A stretch of DNA of 64,000 bases from Rhizobium sp. J15 (GTDB lineage: Bacteria > Pseudomonadota > Alphaproteobacteria > Rhizobiales > Rhizobiaceae), in contig NZ_NWSX01000027.1 of assembly GCF_002531825.1 (NCBI RefSeq), positions 1 through 64,000 of the forward strand, in the 5' to 3' direction. Below the pieces are notes generated by a model, which made no database searches, was not told where the DNA came from, and saw only the letters and a list, made by a program, of their open reading frames with translations. Shown one piece after another: positions 1-8,519 of the stretch. The translations under genes were made by a program, and so were the position numbers. Each line of letters starts with the position of its first letter. The stretch's first letter is position 1.

Positions 1-43
1 TCTGGCTCAAATAGTTAAATCGTCGCTGCGACCTAGGGCGACC

Positions 44-1390
44 TCATTCCGCTCCGGCGCGCCATTCGCGCCAGGCGAGATGGATCTTCGCGCCGATCGT
101 CGTCAGCGGCTGCGGCGGCAGCAAGACCGGCACCGCCAGGCGGCCGTAGATCCGGCCGAGTTCGGAATCGTGCCCCAGCACGCGTTCGGCCGCGGCGATG
201 CCGGCGGCGGTCGAGTTCGATGCGCCGAGCCCGTTGCAGCCGCAGGCGGCGAAAACGCCGCGCTCGATCTCTCCGAAGGCCGGCACGTGGTTATGCGTCA
301 ACGCCATCGCGCCGCCCCAGCGATATTGCATGCCGACGCCGGCAAGCTTGGGGAAACGATGAGAAAACTTGCCGTCATGCAGGCGGCCGGCGCTGCGGAT
401 ATCGGCGTCGCCGATCTCGATGCCGGGATTATAGCTGTAGCGCGAACGGATGAGGATGCGGTCGCCGCCTTCGGTATTGATGCGCCGCACCGTCGTTCCC
501 ATCGGCAGCGCCGGGGTGGCCGCCCATTTCCTGTCGCCGCCGAGCCTTGCCGGATCGAACTCCTCCGTCAGGGACGCGTAAGTGAAGACATGGAGGAGGC
601 GCCGACGGAAGAAGCCGAAACTTTCCGCATGGCCGTTATTGGCCATGATGATCTTGCCCGCCTGCACCGAGCCCTTCGGGGTCTTTACGAGCCAGCCGTC
701 GCCGGAGCGCTCGAAGGAGAGAGCCGGCGTCTGCTCGAACAGCCGCACCGGCTCTCTCAGGCAATCGGCCACGCCTCTGATGTAGGCGGCCGGCTGGATG
801 ATGACGGTGCCCGGCGAAAACAGGCCCGAGGTGAAGGCCCTCGACCCGGTCACGGCTTCGATTTCCGCGCCTTTGAGCAGGCGATGGGCTTCGCCCATCT
901 TCGAAAGCTGCTGCGAATAGGCCTGGAGATGCTTGTCGCCTTCCGCGCTCATCGCGGTGCTGTAGCGGCCGCAGGGATCGAACAGGTCCTTCCCCCAGCC
1001 GTTTTCGGCAGCGAGTTCGCTGGCGAGCGCGATCGCCGAGCGCTGCAGCAGCACGGAGTCGCGGAACTTGCTTTCGGATTCGCCGCTGAAATCGTCCGAG
1101 GAGACCTCGTGCGGCAAATCGATGATGAAGCCCGAATTGGCGCCGGCCGGGCCTTCGCCGACAATGCCCGCTTCGAGAACGGCGACCCGCAGCGTCGGGT
1201 CGAGCCGGAAGAGGCGGTGGGCCGCCGATAGGCCGGCAAAGCCGCCGCCGATGATCGCGACATCGGCGCCGATCGCTTCGCTCAAGGCCGGGCGCGGCGC
1301 ACGCGGCGGAAGGGTCGCCACCCATCCCGAGACGCCGGCGCGTTTGGGAAGCCTCGATGCGACGAAGACGGTCTTTGCGGCCTTGTTCAC
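44..1390 (-). CDS. FAD-dependent amine/amino-acid oxidoreductase (DAO family)
   Basis: A 448-residue DAO-fold flavoenzyme, predicted to oxidise a secondary amine or D-amino acid in the cytoplasm. The dinucleotide-binding glycine motif IIGGGFAGLSA is at about residues 46-56, the ribose-binding glutamate follows in VLEAG (71-75), and the usual C-terminal FAD-contacting stretch (GCNGLGASNS) is near the end. The start codon is GTG, 2 bp after the stop of the upstream DapA-type gene, with GGAAGCG as ribosome site, so the two genes are translationally close. An FAD oxidase beside a DapA-type lyase and a GntR regulator resembles rhizobial hydroxyproline loci (hypO/hypD), but no epimerase or transporter is visible because the window ends at base 1. 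The substrate is not determined. Confidence 0.85.
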   Translation of the reverse strand: MNKAAKTVFVASRLPKRAGVSGWVATLPPRAPRPALSEAIGADVAIIGGGFAGLSAAHRLFRLDPTLRVAVLEAGIVGEGPAGANSGFIIDLPHEVSSDDFSGESESKFRDSVLLQRSAIALASELAAENGWGKDLFDPCGRYSTAMSAEGDKHLQAYSQQLSKMGEAHRLLKGAEIEAVTGSRAFTSGLFSPGTVIIQPAAYIRGVADCLREPVRLFEQTPALSFERSGDGWLVKTPKGSVQAGKIIMANNGHAESFGFFRRRLLHVFTYASLTEEFDPARLGGDRKWAATPALPMGTTVRRINTEGGDRILIRSRYSYNPGIEIGDADIRSAGRLHDGKFSHRFPKLAGVGMQYRWGGAMALTHNHVPAFGEIERGVFAACGCNGLGASNSTAAGIAAAERVLGHDSELGRIYGRLAVPVLLPPQPLTTIGAKIHLAWREWRAGAE

Positions 1391-1392
1391 GG

Positions 1393-2280
1393 TCAGATCG
1401 CTTCCCGCTCCATGAGCGCTTCGAGGGAGCGCTTCAGCGCCGGGAGCTTTTCCGGTGCAAGCGCGCGCAGCGGCTTGCGCGGCACGCCGGCGCCGTAGCC
1501 GACCATATCGGCAGCGGCATAGACGGACTGCACGTAATCGCCTTCCCAGATCAGGCCCATTGCCGGCTCCAGGATTTTCCAGAGCGCCCGCACCTCATCC
1601 CATTTGCGCTGCCCCGCCGCCGCGACGAGGGCGACCGAGGTCTTCGGCGCGAAGTTCGCGCCGCCCCAGATCAGGCCGTCGCATCCGGCATAAAGCGCAT
1701 AGGGAACGAGAGGATCGGCGCCGTTCATGACGAAACGTCCGGTGCGGATGAGGCCGGCCTGTTTTCCCAAATCGCCGCTGCTGTCCTTGACCGCTGAGAA
1801 GCCGGGAATTTCATTGAGCTTGTCGAGAAGCTCCGGCGTGATGGCGACGCCGACCGCCTGGGGCACGTTATATCCGATGACGGGAAGGCCAGCCTTGGCG
1901 ACCTCGGCGTAGAAATCGAGAATGCCCTCATCGTCGGTCGGCCCTTCGAAGAAGGGCGGCAGCACCATGACGCCATCGGCGCCGGCATCGCGGGCGCGGG
2001 CGGTCCGCTCCACGACGTCCTCCACCAGCAGCGCCGAGGTCTGGGCGATCACCTTGGCGCGGCCGTTGACGAGCTTCGCGCCGCGGCGGACCAGTTCTTC
2101 GGATTCGGCCTTGGAGAGATAGACATGCATGCCGGTGCCGGAACTGAACAGGAAGCTGCGCACGCCGGCGGCGAGATAGAGTTCGACATTCGCTTCGAGC
2201 CGCCCGTAATCGATGCGGCCGGCATCGTCGAACGGGGTGGTGATGGCGAGATTGAGTCCTGGAAAGGGAAAGGCGGTCAT
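1393..2280 (-). CDS. DapA-family (dihydrodipicolinate synthase/KDG aldolase) lyase
   Basis: A 295-residue (beta/alpha)8 class I aldolase or dehydratase acting on a 2-keto acid. The Schiff-base lysine is K165 in SAVKDSSGD and the catalytic tyrosine is Y137 in IGYNVP. The usual GTTGE pyruvate-carboxylate loop is replaced by SSGTGMH (46-52), which argues against true DapA and for a catabolic relative such as a pyrroline-4-hydroxy-2-carboxylate deaminase or a keto-deoxy-sugar-acid lyase. It sits between the GntR gene upstream and the FAD oxidoreductase 2 bp downstream, in one minus-strand operon. The family is certain; the substrate is inferred only loosely. Confidence 0.85.
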   Translation of the reverse strand: MTAFPFPGLNLAITTPFDDAGRIDYGRLEANVELYLAAGVRSFLFSSGTGMHVYLSKAESEELVRRGAKLVNGRAKVIAQTSALLVEDVVERTARARDAGADGVMVLPPFFEGPTDDEGILDFYAEVAKAGLPVIGYNVPQAVGVAITPELLDKLNEIPGFSAVKDSSGDLGKQAGLIRTGRFVMNGADPLVPYALYAGCDGLIWGGANFAPKTSVALVAAAGQRKWDEVRALWKILEPAMGLIWEGDYVQSVYAAADMVGYGAGVPRKPLRALAPEKLPALKRSLEALMEREAI

Positions 2281-2352
2281 CGATGAGATCCCGTTGCGTT
2301 AGGCCGAAAGATCGGGCCGGATTGTGTTGAGCTGCGTGTATTCCTGGGCGGC

Positions 2353-3048
2353 TTACAGGGTCGGCGCCTCCAGCCCCTCGGGGGCCGCGTACATGGCGAT
2401 GTTGCGCCGTGACAATTCGATGTGGAGCCGCGCCAGCTCGCCCGAAGCTTCGGCGTCGCGCCGCTCGATGGCCTCGATCATCTCGTCGTGCTGATCGCAG
2501 GCGAGTTCGAGCTCTTCCTGCATGCGCGGTGTGTTCGGATGCTGGTAGAAGATCTTGCCGATGCGGGCATGGTCGATCTGCAGGCGGCGCAGGCTCGGGA
2601 CGACGTAGACATTATGCGCCATCTCGCCGATCTGGCGATGGAACTGGTCGTTCTGGAAGACCCGGCTTTCGACGTCGCAATCGTCCACCGCCTTGCGAAA
2701 GGCGCGCTGGATTTCCTTCAGAACCGAAAGCTCGGCCTTCGTCCGGTTCTCGGCCGCGAGCTTGTTGGCGGTGATGTAGATCATCGGCGCAAGCAGGAAG
2801 AAATCGCGCAGCGACTGGTAGCTCATGGCGCTGACCCGGGCGGCGCGGTTCGTTTCGAGCTCTATATAGCCCTCGCCTGCCATCTGCCTCATCAGCTCGC
2901 GCACCGGCGGGCGGGAGAGCCCGAATTCTTCGCTCAACGCCACTTCATCGAGGACCGAGCCTGGCGGCAGCTCCATCGTCAGGATGCGTCTGCGCAGCGC
3001 AAGTTCCAGACTTGCCTTGCGATCGGGACTAGCGATTTCGGACATCAT
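2353..3048 (-). CDS. GntR-family (FadR/VanR type) transcriptional regulator
   Basis: A 231-residue regulator with an N-terminal winged helix (recognition helix around LSRPPVRELMRQM) and an all-helical FCD ligand-binding domain containing metal-binding histidines (FHRQIGEM and the later HIELSRR). An in-frame ATG lies 36 nt upstream at 3084. I chose 3048 because GGAGG sits 5 nt before it, inside the longer reading frame. It is the first gene of the operon with the DapA-type and FAD enzymes and probably controls them in response to the pathway substrate. No clear palindromic operator was found in the 230 bp upstream. Confidence 0.85.
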   Translation of the reverse strand: MMSEIASPDRKASLELALRRRILTMELPPGSVLDEVALSEEFGLSRPPVRELMRQMAGEGYIELETNRAARVSAMSYQSLRDFFLLAPMIYITANKLAAENRTKAELSVLKEIQRAFRKAVDDCDVESRVFQNDQFHRQIGEMAHNVYVVPSLRRLQIDHARIGKIFYQHPNTPRMQEELELACDQHDEMIEAIERRDAEASGELARLHIELSRRNIAMYAAPEGLEAPTL

Positions 3049-3281
3049 GCCGCCTCCAAAGTCCATAATTCTTTTAGTAGACATTAGATAGACAGAAGCA
3101 AAACGTCAAGTTCTCACTGCTGTATCCACGAGTGAAAGAGATGCCCCCCGCCCACGCTGACGAAAGCCCTCACGTCAAAGTGCGGCTGCGAATGGAAACA
3201 AAGCGGTTCGCGCAGTGTTAGGGGTAGACCCGCGCAGGAATATTTCCGTGTCGGGTTTGCATCCGCGACGGGAGCAAGACA

Positions 3282-3482
3282 ATGGACACAGAAACGCAGT
3301 GGGCACTTCTCCTCGGTGCGCTGACGTTGGCGGGCTGGATAGCCGGCGGCCTGGTGGCCGTCTTCGGCAGTGTGGAGATCGGCCGCCACCGGCAAAAGGC
3401 GGCGGAATATCTGACCTTCGGGTTGAGCGCCGCCGCCTTCGTCTCGGCAGTCGCCATGGTCGCATTCCTGGTGGTCCGCTGA
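3282..3482 (+). CDS. Small two-helix membrane protein
   Basis: A 66-residue protein with two predicted transmembrane helices (about residues 7-30 and 44-65) joined by a short basic loop (IGRHRQKAAEY). The ribosome site GGGAG lies 7 nt before the ATG. It ends 11 bp from the stop of the convergent GGDEF gene and stands alone on its strand. I do not recognise the family, and no function can be given beyond an inner-membrane location. Confidence 0.65.
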   Translation: MDTETQWALLLGALTLAGWIAGGLVAVFGSVEIGRHRQKAAEYLTFGLSAAAFVSAVAMVAFLVVR

Positions 3483-3492
3483 GCCGCGATCG

Positions 3493-4800
3493 TCAGCCCT
3501 GGCGTCTCGCGGCGATCTGCTCGGACGGCGCGGCCTGGTGCTGGCGGCGAAAGACCGAGATCTGATTGCGTCCCGCTTCCTTGGCGCGATAGAGCGCCAT
3601 GTCGGCTTCGTGCTGCAGATTGGCGAGCGAAATGCCGGTGTCGCGCGCCGATTTCAGGGCGACGCCCACGCTCAGCGTCACCGAAGGGCCGACCCCGGAA
3701 GACGGGTTGGGCAGGGCGGCGGCTTCCACGCTCTCGCGGATGCGGGTGGCAACCGCCACCGCCTCTTCTTCGTCGACATCGGGAAGCACGATCAGGAATT
3801 CCTCGCCGCCATGGCGCGAGACGAGGTCGCGATCGGCGCGCACGCAGCTCTGGATGATGCCGGCGACCTTGACGAGGCAGCGGTCGCCTTCGCCATGGCC
3901 GAGCTTGTCGTTCAGCGCCTTGAAGTGATCGATGTCGCACATCAGCATGGCCGCGACGACGCCGGTGTCGCGGCCGCTCAGCCAGAGGCCTTCGAGGGTC
4001 TCCATCATCCAGCGCCGGTTGGCGATGCCCGTCAGCGGGTCGGTTCTGGCGAGCCGCTCCAGCCGCGCGTTCGCATCGGCCAGTTCCGCGTTGCGGCGCT
4101 GATCCCGGCAGTCCAGCAGAAATGTCTTCTGCGCCAGGATGTTCATCGTTCGCCGGGCGACCACGGTGGCGATGATGCCGCAGGAAAAGAACAGCGTCCC
4201 GGCAACGACGCTGCCCGCTTCCATGAGCGGGTTGTACCACTGCAGGATAAAATAGAGGCAGAGGGCGTAACAGGCGATCGCGATCGTCCAGGCCAGCGGC
4301 ACGCTGAAGATGGTGATCGCGCTCGTGGCGACGAACAGCATGATGGTCAGATGCCGCTCGTAGAATTCGCCGCCGGCAAAGACGCCGACGAGCGCGACCG
4401 ACAGAAGAATGAGGCACATGCCGCCGAGAAGCGATGCGCGCTGAACCGCGGCGGCGCGCGGCTTGCGCCAGATCAGGGCCGTGGCAATCGCCGCCGGCGG
4501 CAGAAGGCAGGCGGGAGCGACCATCGCCAGCGCGACGTCGCTGGGAAGCAGGAGAGCGTTCAAGGCCAGCGTCAGCACATCGACGAAGGCCACCCATGTC
4601 ATCCAGGAGCGGATGACTTTCGACCTCTGGCGCCATGACCGTTCGTCAAACCGGCTGAGGAGATCCCCCGTCAGGCGGATATCGCGGGTCCGGCCCGACA
4701 ACAGGCGCTCGACTTCGTTCGCCATCGCGGCAGTCAGCGGCCGCGGCGAAAAGGACCCGGCTGCAGAACCTTCGGAGGAAGTGTTCTTGGCATCGTTCAT
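3493..4800 (-). CDS. Membrane-bound diguanylate cyclase (GGDEF domain)
   Basis: A 435-residue protein that should make cyclic di-GMP. The N-terminal half carries about six hydrophobic helices (roughly residues 65-225) without a recognised sensor fold. A short coiled linker leads into the GGDEF domain, which begins at ARTDPLTGIANRR. The active-site signature is an intact GGEEF, so the cyclase is predicted active. The inhibitory RxxD site five residues upstream is not conserved (A at the arginine position in RADRD), so product inhibition is probably weak. The start was set at 4800, where a G-rich ribosome site abuts the ATG, rather than the in-frame ATG 84 nt upstream. It is a single-gene unit, divergent from the histidine kinase. 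Confidence 0.88.
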   Translation of the reverse strand: MNDAKNTSSEGSAAGSFSPRPLTAAMANEVERLLSGRTRDIRLTGDLLSRFDERSWRQRSKVIRSWMTWVAFVDVLTLALNALLLPSDVALAMVAPACLLPPAAIATALIWRKPRAAAVQRASLLGGMCLILLSVALVGVFAGGEFYERHLTIMLFVATSAITIFSVPLAWTIAIACYALCLYFILQWYNPLMEAGSVVAGTLFFSCGIIATVVARRTMNILAQKTFLLDCRDQRRNAELADANARLERLARTDPLTGIANRRWMMETLEGLWLSGRDTGVVAAMLMCDIDHFKALNDKLGHGEGDRCLVKVAGIIQSCVRADRDLVSRHGGEEFLIVLPDVDEEEAVAVATRIRESVEAAALPNPSSGVGPSVTLSVGVALKSARDTGISLANLQHEADMALYRAKEAGRNQISVFRRQHQAAPSEQIAARRQG

Positions 4801-4952
4801 CCCCCCATTATCTAGCCGCGATCGAAAGCGTGGCAAGGCTGACGCGTAAACGTCCGGATACGTACGTTGATATTTTGTAAACAAGATTCCGCGCGTGATC
4901 CGTGCGGGTTCGTCCCGATCATGCTACCAACCTTCTTGCGAGAGGGGGAAGG

Positions 4953-6647
4953 ATGAGACTCAAGCTTGTTGCAGTTGCGGTCGCGGCGCTGGCGCCTGTC
5001 GTCACGATGCTCGCCTATAACGAGATAGCGCTGCGCCACGAGCGCAATCAGGAAGTGCGCGCTTCCGCGGCGCAGGCGGCAAGACAGGCATCCTCGGAGG
5101 TCGAGCGGATCGTGGAAGGCCTGCACGCCCTTCTCGTTTCGGTTTCCGCCATGCCCTCCGTCCGCAACCTCGATGTCGGCGCCTGCAACGCGGCCCTGAA
5201 ATCGGTCGCCGAAAGCATTGCGAACATCCGCACCATCTTCGTCGTCGGGCTCGACGGCCGGCCGATCTGCGGCAGCATGCCCTTTCCCGAGGGCGTGGTA
5301 TTTTCCGATCGCGACTATTTCCAGGAAGCGCTGAAGACCAAGAATTTCGTCGTCGGCAGCTATGCGGTGAGCCGTCTTTCCGACAAGCCGGTGCTGCCGC
5401 TCGCCATGCCTTTGATGGAGGGCGACACCGCCAAGGCGCTCATCGTCAGCGGCATCCGGCTGGACTGGCTGCAGAACCGCATCACCGAGCGCGGCGTGGC
5501 GCCCGGCAATGCGGTGACGATCGCCGACGGCAAGGGAATCATCGTTGCGCGCGTCCCGCTTCCCGAACAGTTCGTCGGCACCGCCATCCCTGAGGAATAT
5601 CAGCGCCTCGTCCACGCCGAGCAGCCGGATGTGATCGAGATCATGAGCCAGGACGGGACCGAGCGCATTCTCGGCTATCGCCCGATAGCCCTGCCTTCCA
5701 GCCCTCTCTATGTCAGCGCCGGCTTTTCGAAGCCGGAGGCTTTCGCGCCGATCGACCGGGCGACGCTGACGAATACGCTCGCCATCATCGGCGGCGCGCT
5801 GTTTTCGTTTGCCGCCGCCATCATCATCGGCAACCGCTTCATCCTCGTGCCGATCTCGCGGATCGCCGAGGTGATGGAGAAGTGGCGCAGCGGCGAGACG
5901 ACGGCGCGAACCGGGATGACGGGGTCGGACGAGCTCGATGTCGTCGGCGCGACCTTCGACCGGCTGCTCGACGAGCTGGATGAGCGAAGGCACCAGAACG
6001 AGGAGGCGGAGGAGGAGCGCATCCTTCTCGTCCGCGAGCTGGCCCACCGGGTCAAGAACGGTTTCACCCTGGTTCAGGCGATCGCCCGCCAGACCTTCTC
6101 GCGCTCGGATCCGGAAAGATACAATTCCTTCGCAGAAAGGCTTGCGGCGCTCGCCGGGACCTATGACCTCATCCTCTCGCGCGAGGGTTCGGCCTCGCCC
6201 GTCCGAGAAATCGTCTCCGCCGCCTTGCGGGCGCATGTCGCCTCGGAGGCGGAGCGCATCCGCCTCGACGGGCCGGAAGTGGTTCTGCCCGCGGATATCG
6301 CCTTGCCGCTTTCCCTGGTGATCCACGAACTCGCGACCAATGCGACGAAATACGGAAGCCTCGGAAGCGAGGATGGAACGGTCGCCATCGAATGGAAATA
6401 CCAGGACGGGCGCGTGCTTCTGCTGTGGACGGAATCCGGCGGGCCGCCGGTATCGGCGCCGACGAAAAGGGGGTTCGGCTCCGTGCTCATAGAGCGCGCC
6501 TTTCCGGCGAAGGCGCAGGCGCGGTCGCGCTCCGACTTCAGGCCGGAAGGTCTTGTCTTCGAAGTTATATTCTCGGCGGCGGAACCTGCAGCGAAAGGGG
6601 AAGTTGAAAGTTCAGATAGGGATATGATGCATTCGAGCAAAACATGA
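4953..6647 (+). CDS. HWE-family sensor histidine kinase
   Basis: A 564-residue inner-membrane kinase. It has one helix at residues 1-22, a periplasmic Cache-like sensor (about 30-270), a second helix (273-297), a HAMP-type linker, the phosphoacceptor box ELAHRVKNG with H365, and an ATPase domain with HELATNATKYG (N463) and the WTE motif at 492-494. The histidine box plus W-x-E defines the HWE subfamily, common in alphaproteobacteria. The start at 4953 follows GAGGGGGAAGG. The stop overlaps the next start by 4 bp (ATGA), coupling it to the response regulator. Its ligand is unknown; a small molecule binding the Cache-like domain is the family expectation. Confidence 0.9.
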   Translation: MRLKLVAVAVAALAPVVTMLAYNEIALRHERNQEVRASAAQAARQASSEVERIVEGLHALLVSVSAMPSVRNLDVGACNAALKSVAESIANIRTIFVVGLDGRPICGSMPFPEGVVFSDRDYFQEALKTKNFVVGSYAVSRLSDKPVLPLAMPLMEGDTAKALIVSGIRLDWLQNRITERGVAPGNAVTIADGKGIIVARVPLPEQFVGTAIPEEYQRLVHAEQPDVIEIMSQDGTERILGYRPIALPSSPLYVSAGFSKPEAFAPIDRATLTNTLAIIGGALFSFAAAIIIGNRFILVPISRIAEVMEKWRSGETTARTGMTGSDELDVVGATFDRLLDELDERRHQNEEAEEERILLVRELAHRVKNGFTLVQAIARQTFSRSDPERYNSFAERLAALAGTYDLILSREGSASPVREIVSAALRAHVASEAERIRLDGPEVVLPADIALPLSLVIHELATNATKYGSLGSEDGTVAIEWKYQDGRVLLLWTESGGPPVSAPTKRGFGSVLIERAFPAKAQARSRSDFRPEGLVFEVIFSAAEPAAKGEVESSDRDMMHSSKT

Positions 6648-7000
6648 AAACCAAGGTAGTCGTGGTAGAGGACGAACCCCTGCTGCTGATGATGGCGGTC
6701 GAAATCGTCGAGGAAGCCGGCTTCGAGGCGCTCGAAGCGCGCGATGCCGACGAGGCGCTTCTCCTCCTCGAAACGGTCCCCGGCATCCGGATCCTGTTGA
6801 CCGATATCGACATGCCGGGAAGCATGGACGGGCTGAAGCTGGCGAGGGCCGTGCGCGACCGCTGGCCGCCCGTGGAAATCATCGTCGTCTCCGGCATGAA
6901 GCAGCCCGACGCCGATGAATTGCCGGAGCGCGGCATCTTCTTCGCGAAACCCTACGATGTCGGAAAGCTCTCCGACGCGCTCGTCCGGATGGCTGCCTAG
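6644..7000 (+). CDS. Single-domain response regulator (CheY-like receiver)
   Basis: A 118-residue receiver domain with no output domain. The acidic pocket is E9-D10-E11, the phosphoacceptor is D54 in LLTDIDMPG, and the switch residues are S83 and K102 (AKPYDV). Its 4-bp overlap with the HWE kinase marks it as the cognate phosphate acceptor. Without a DNA-binding or enzymatic domain, the signal must pass by protein contact or on to another phosphotransfer partner. Such stand-alone receivers are frequently paired with HWE kinases in rhizobia. Confidence 0.9.
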   Translation: MKTKVVVVEDEPLLLMMAVEIVEEAGFEALEARDADEALLLLETVPGIRILLTDIDMPGSMDGLKLARAVRDRWPPVEIIVVSGMKQPDADELPERGIFFAKPYDVGKLSDALVRMAA

Positions 7001-7070
7001 CAAATGCGGATGGCATGCATCCTTTTGGAATCTGGCGCGTTTTGCCTCCTCCAACAGCAAGGAGACGATC

Positions 7071-7256
7071 ATGTCCAAACGTGAGCTCATAGATACCGGC
7101 ACCGACAAGCGCTACGTGCGCCGCGACGATCAGGGCCGTTTCAAGGAATCGGACGATGTCGGCCGTTCGTTGTCCGCGGACAAACGGCGCAAGGCCAAGA
7201 GCGACGCGAAGCCCGGCGAAGGCGACCGCGGCGATCATGCCCCGAGAAAGCACTGA
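7071..7256 (+). CDS. Small charged hypothetical protein
   Basis: A 61-residue, highly hydrophilic protein rich in Lys, Arg and Asp, with the KRYVRRDDQGRFKESDDVGRS stretch around residues 14-34 and no hydrophobic segment. A good ribosome site (AAGGAG, 8 nt) precedes the ATG. Short basic/acidic proteins with an R-x-x-x-GRFKES-like core are widespread and uncharacterised in alphaproteobacteria; I recognise the type but not a function. It lies 70 bp after the response regulator and ends before a strong stem-loop shared with the convergent gene. Confidence 0.6.
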   Translation: MSKRELIDTGTDKRYVRRDDQGRFKESDDVGRSLSADKRRKAKSDAKPGEGDRGDHAPRKH

Positions 7257-7262
7257 AACCAG

Positions 7263-7293
7263 CCGGAGCAGGCGTTACCGGACGCCGCTCCGG
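7263..7293. terminator. Bidirectional stem-loop terminator
   Basis: CCGGAGC and GGCGT pair with ACGCC and GCTCCGG, giving a 12-bp stem with one bulged A and a 6-nt loop. It sits exactly between two convergent genes (stops at 7256 and 7304). There is no U-tract, so termination efficiency is uncertain. Confidence 0.6.
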
Positions 7294-7303
7294 AATTCGG
7301 ACC

Positions 7304-7801
7304 TTATGGGCGCTGCAAGTCGATGCGGCTGGTCACGACCGACCGGCCCGAAAGCAGATCCTTATCGACCGTCTGCAGCCGAAGTTTGTTCTGACCGACT
7401 TTCTCGATCATCAGCGTTGCCTTCCGGTCGCCATTGACCACGCGCGCCCAGGTGACATCCAGGTTCAGCCTGTCGCCCCGCCTGCTGCCGATGAGCCTGG
7501 ACGGCTGGCCCGACGGGCCGATGTAATTGCCGGAATAGCGCTGGCCCGAGGCCTTGACGTTGGCCGAGAACGTCCTGACGAAAACCGCAAGCCCGCGGCA
7601 CTTGCCGTTCATCGAAACTGCGGACTGGCTGGCGTCCGATTTCAAGGTGCAGGAGACGTTGAAGTTCGTGCCGCCGATCTTGGTGAGGACCATTCCGGTC
7701 CCGCTCCAATCGCCGGCCAGAGACTTCAGAAACCCTGCATCCTGCCCGTGGGCGGGCAGAGAGCAAAGCGAAAGCAAAGTGGCGATCAGCATGGCACGCA
7801 T
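7304..7801 (-). CDS. Secreted protein of unknown function
   Basis: A 165-residue protein with a typical signal peptide (MRAMLIATLLSLCSLPAHG, cleavage near residue 19) and a beta-rich body with repeated short strands (for example SRLIGSRRGDRLNLD). The start at 7801 follows AAGGGGGATGTC. An EcfG-like promoter (GGAAC, 17 nt, TGTT) lies about 30-55 bp upstream, suggesting general-stress control. Similar small periplasmic proteins of rhizobia are annotated only as hypothetical. I can predict periplasmic location but no activity. Confidence 0.6.
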   Translation of the reverse strand: MRAMLIATLLSLCSLPAHGQDAGFLKSLAGDWSGTGMVLTKIGGTNFNVSCTLKSDASQSAVSMNGKCRGLAVFVRTFSANVKASGQRYSGNYIGPSGQPSRLIGSRRGDRLNLDVTWARVVNGDRKATLMIEKVGQNKLRLQTVDKDLLSGRSVVTSRIDLQRP

Positions 7802-7829
7802 GACATCCCCCTTGGTTGCGTGCGGTAAA

Positions 7830-7855
7830 AACAGATTGGCATGGCAGATTGTTCC
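7830..7855 (-). promoter_or_regulatory. EcfG-type (general stress sigma) promoter candidate
   Basis: Read on the minus strand, GGAAC is followed after 17 nt by TGTT, close to the alphaproteobacterial EcfG/RpoE2 consensus GGAAC-N16/17-CGTT. It lies 29 bp upstream of the secreted-protein start codon. Three of four -10 bases match, so a chance occurrence is possible. Confidence 0.4.
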
Positions 7856-7860
7856 CTGCT

Positions 7861-8397
7861 TTACCTGTCCCGCGGCCGCGAGGCGGCATCGACCCTCCGG
7901 AGTTTGAAGAAGTAGCGCCTGATGTCCCCTCGCACGCACATCATGCCGGCGAGTTCATCCTCGCATATTCTGCGAAAATAATCGACGATCGGCTGCCTGT
8001 CGTAGATCATTGCGGCGGTGGCTGCATCTTCCAGGGTCTGGAGCTTCAGCGATGCGGTCGTGCCTCGCGCGCGGCAGGCCTTCTGCAGATAGGAGAACCC
8101 GCTGCGGGCGATGGCCGTCCGGCCGAAGGGCGCCGCCCTGATCGCAAGCCCGATCGGAAAGAAGCCGGGCTCGATCGCCACCAGCCGGCCCGGCCGCCAT
8201 TGAAAGAGCAGCGCGTCGGCGCGCATATCCGCGTGGAAACGCTTGCCGAACCAGCCGAGATTCTCCAGCACGCCGTCAAGCGGGTGACCCGAAGGGATGC
8301 CGGCGCCTTTCCAAAGGCCAAGCATCTCGGCCGGCTGGACCGGCTCCAGCGACCGGAACCAGGCTATCTTCTCATCCTGCAGCGCCGCGCTTTTCAT
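7861..8397 (-). CDS. GXWXG / DUF4334 domain protein
   Basis: A 178-residue protein in two parts. An N-terminal GXWXG domain contains the GLWKGAGIPSGHPLDG core (about residues 27-42). A C-terminal DUF4334 half has the YDRQPIVDYFR stretch (about 133-143) and ends in a basic tail. The family is common in actinobacteria and rhizobia and is thought to bind small ligands; no reaction is established. It is a single-gene unit, divergent from the duplicated-repeat protein at 8520. Confidence 0.75.
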   Translation of the reverse strand: MKSAALQDEKIAWFRSLEPVQPAEMLGLWKGAGIPSGHPLDGVLENLGWFGKRFHADMRADALLFQWRPGRLVAIEPGFFPIGLAIRAAPFGRTAIARSGFSYLQKACRARGTTASLKLQTLEDAATAAMIYDRQPIVDYFRRICEDELAGMMCVRGDIRRYFFKLRRVDAASRPRDR

Positions 8398-8519
8398 CGA
8401 GCATCCCTCGCCCTACCATCAGCTCATAGGTAGTCTGCCTTTGCAGGCCCACAAGCCGCCGGCTGTTTTCATCGCTTGGCGCTCGGCAACTCCTTGGGGG
8501 AGGTGTTCATTTCAACCGC

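Noticed and set aside
3218-4636. Long open frame (over 470 codons) on the minus strand overlapping the GGDEF gene
   Set aside because: It lies in another frame of the same strand, is rich in Arg, Pro and Ala as high-GC shadow frames are, and has no domain, while the GGDEF frame has clear motifs.
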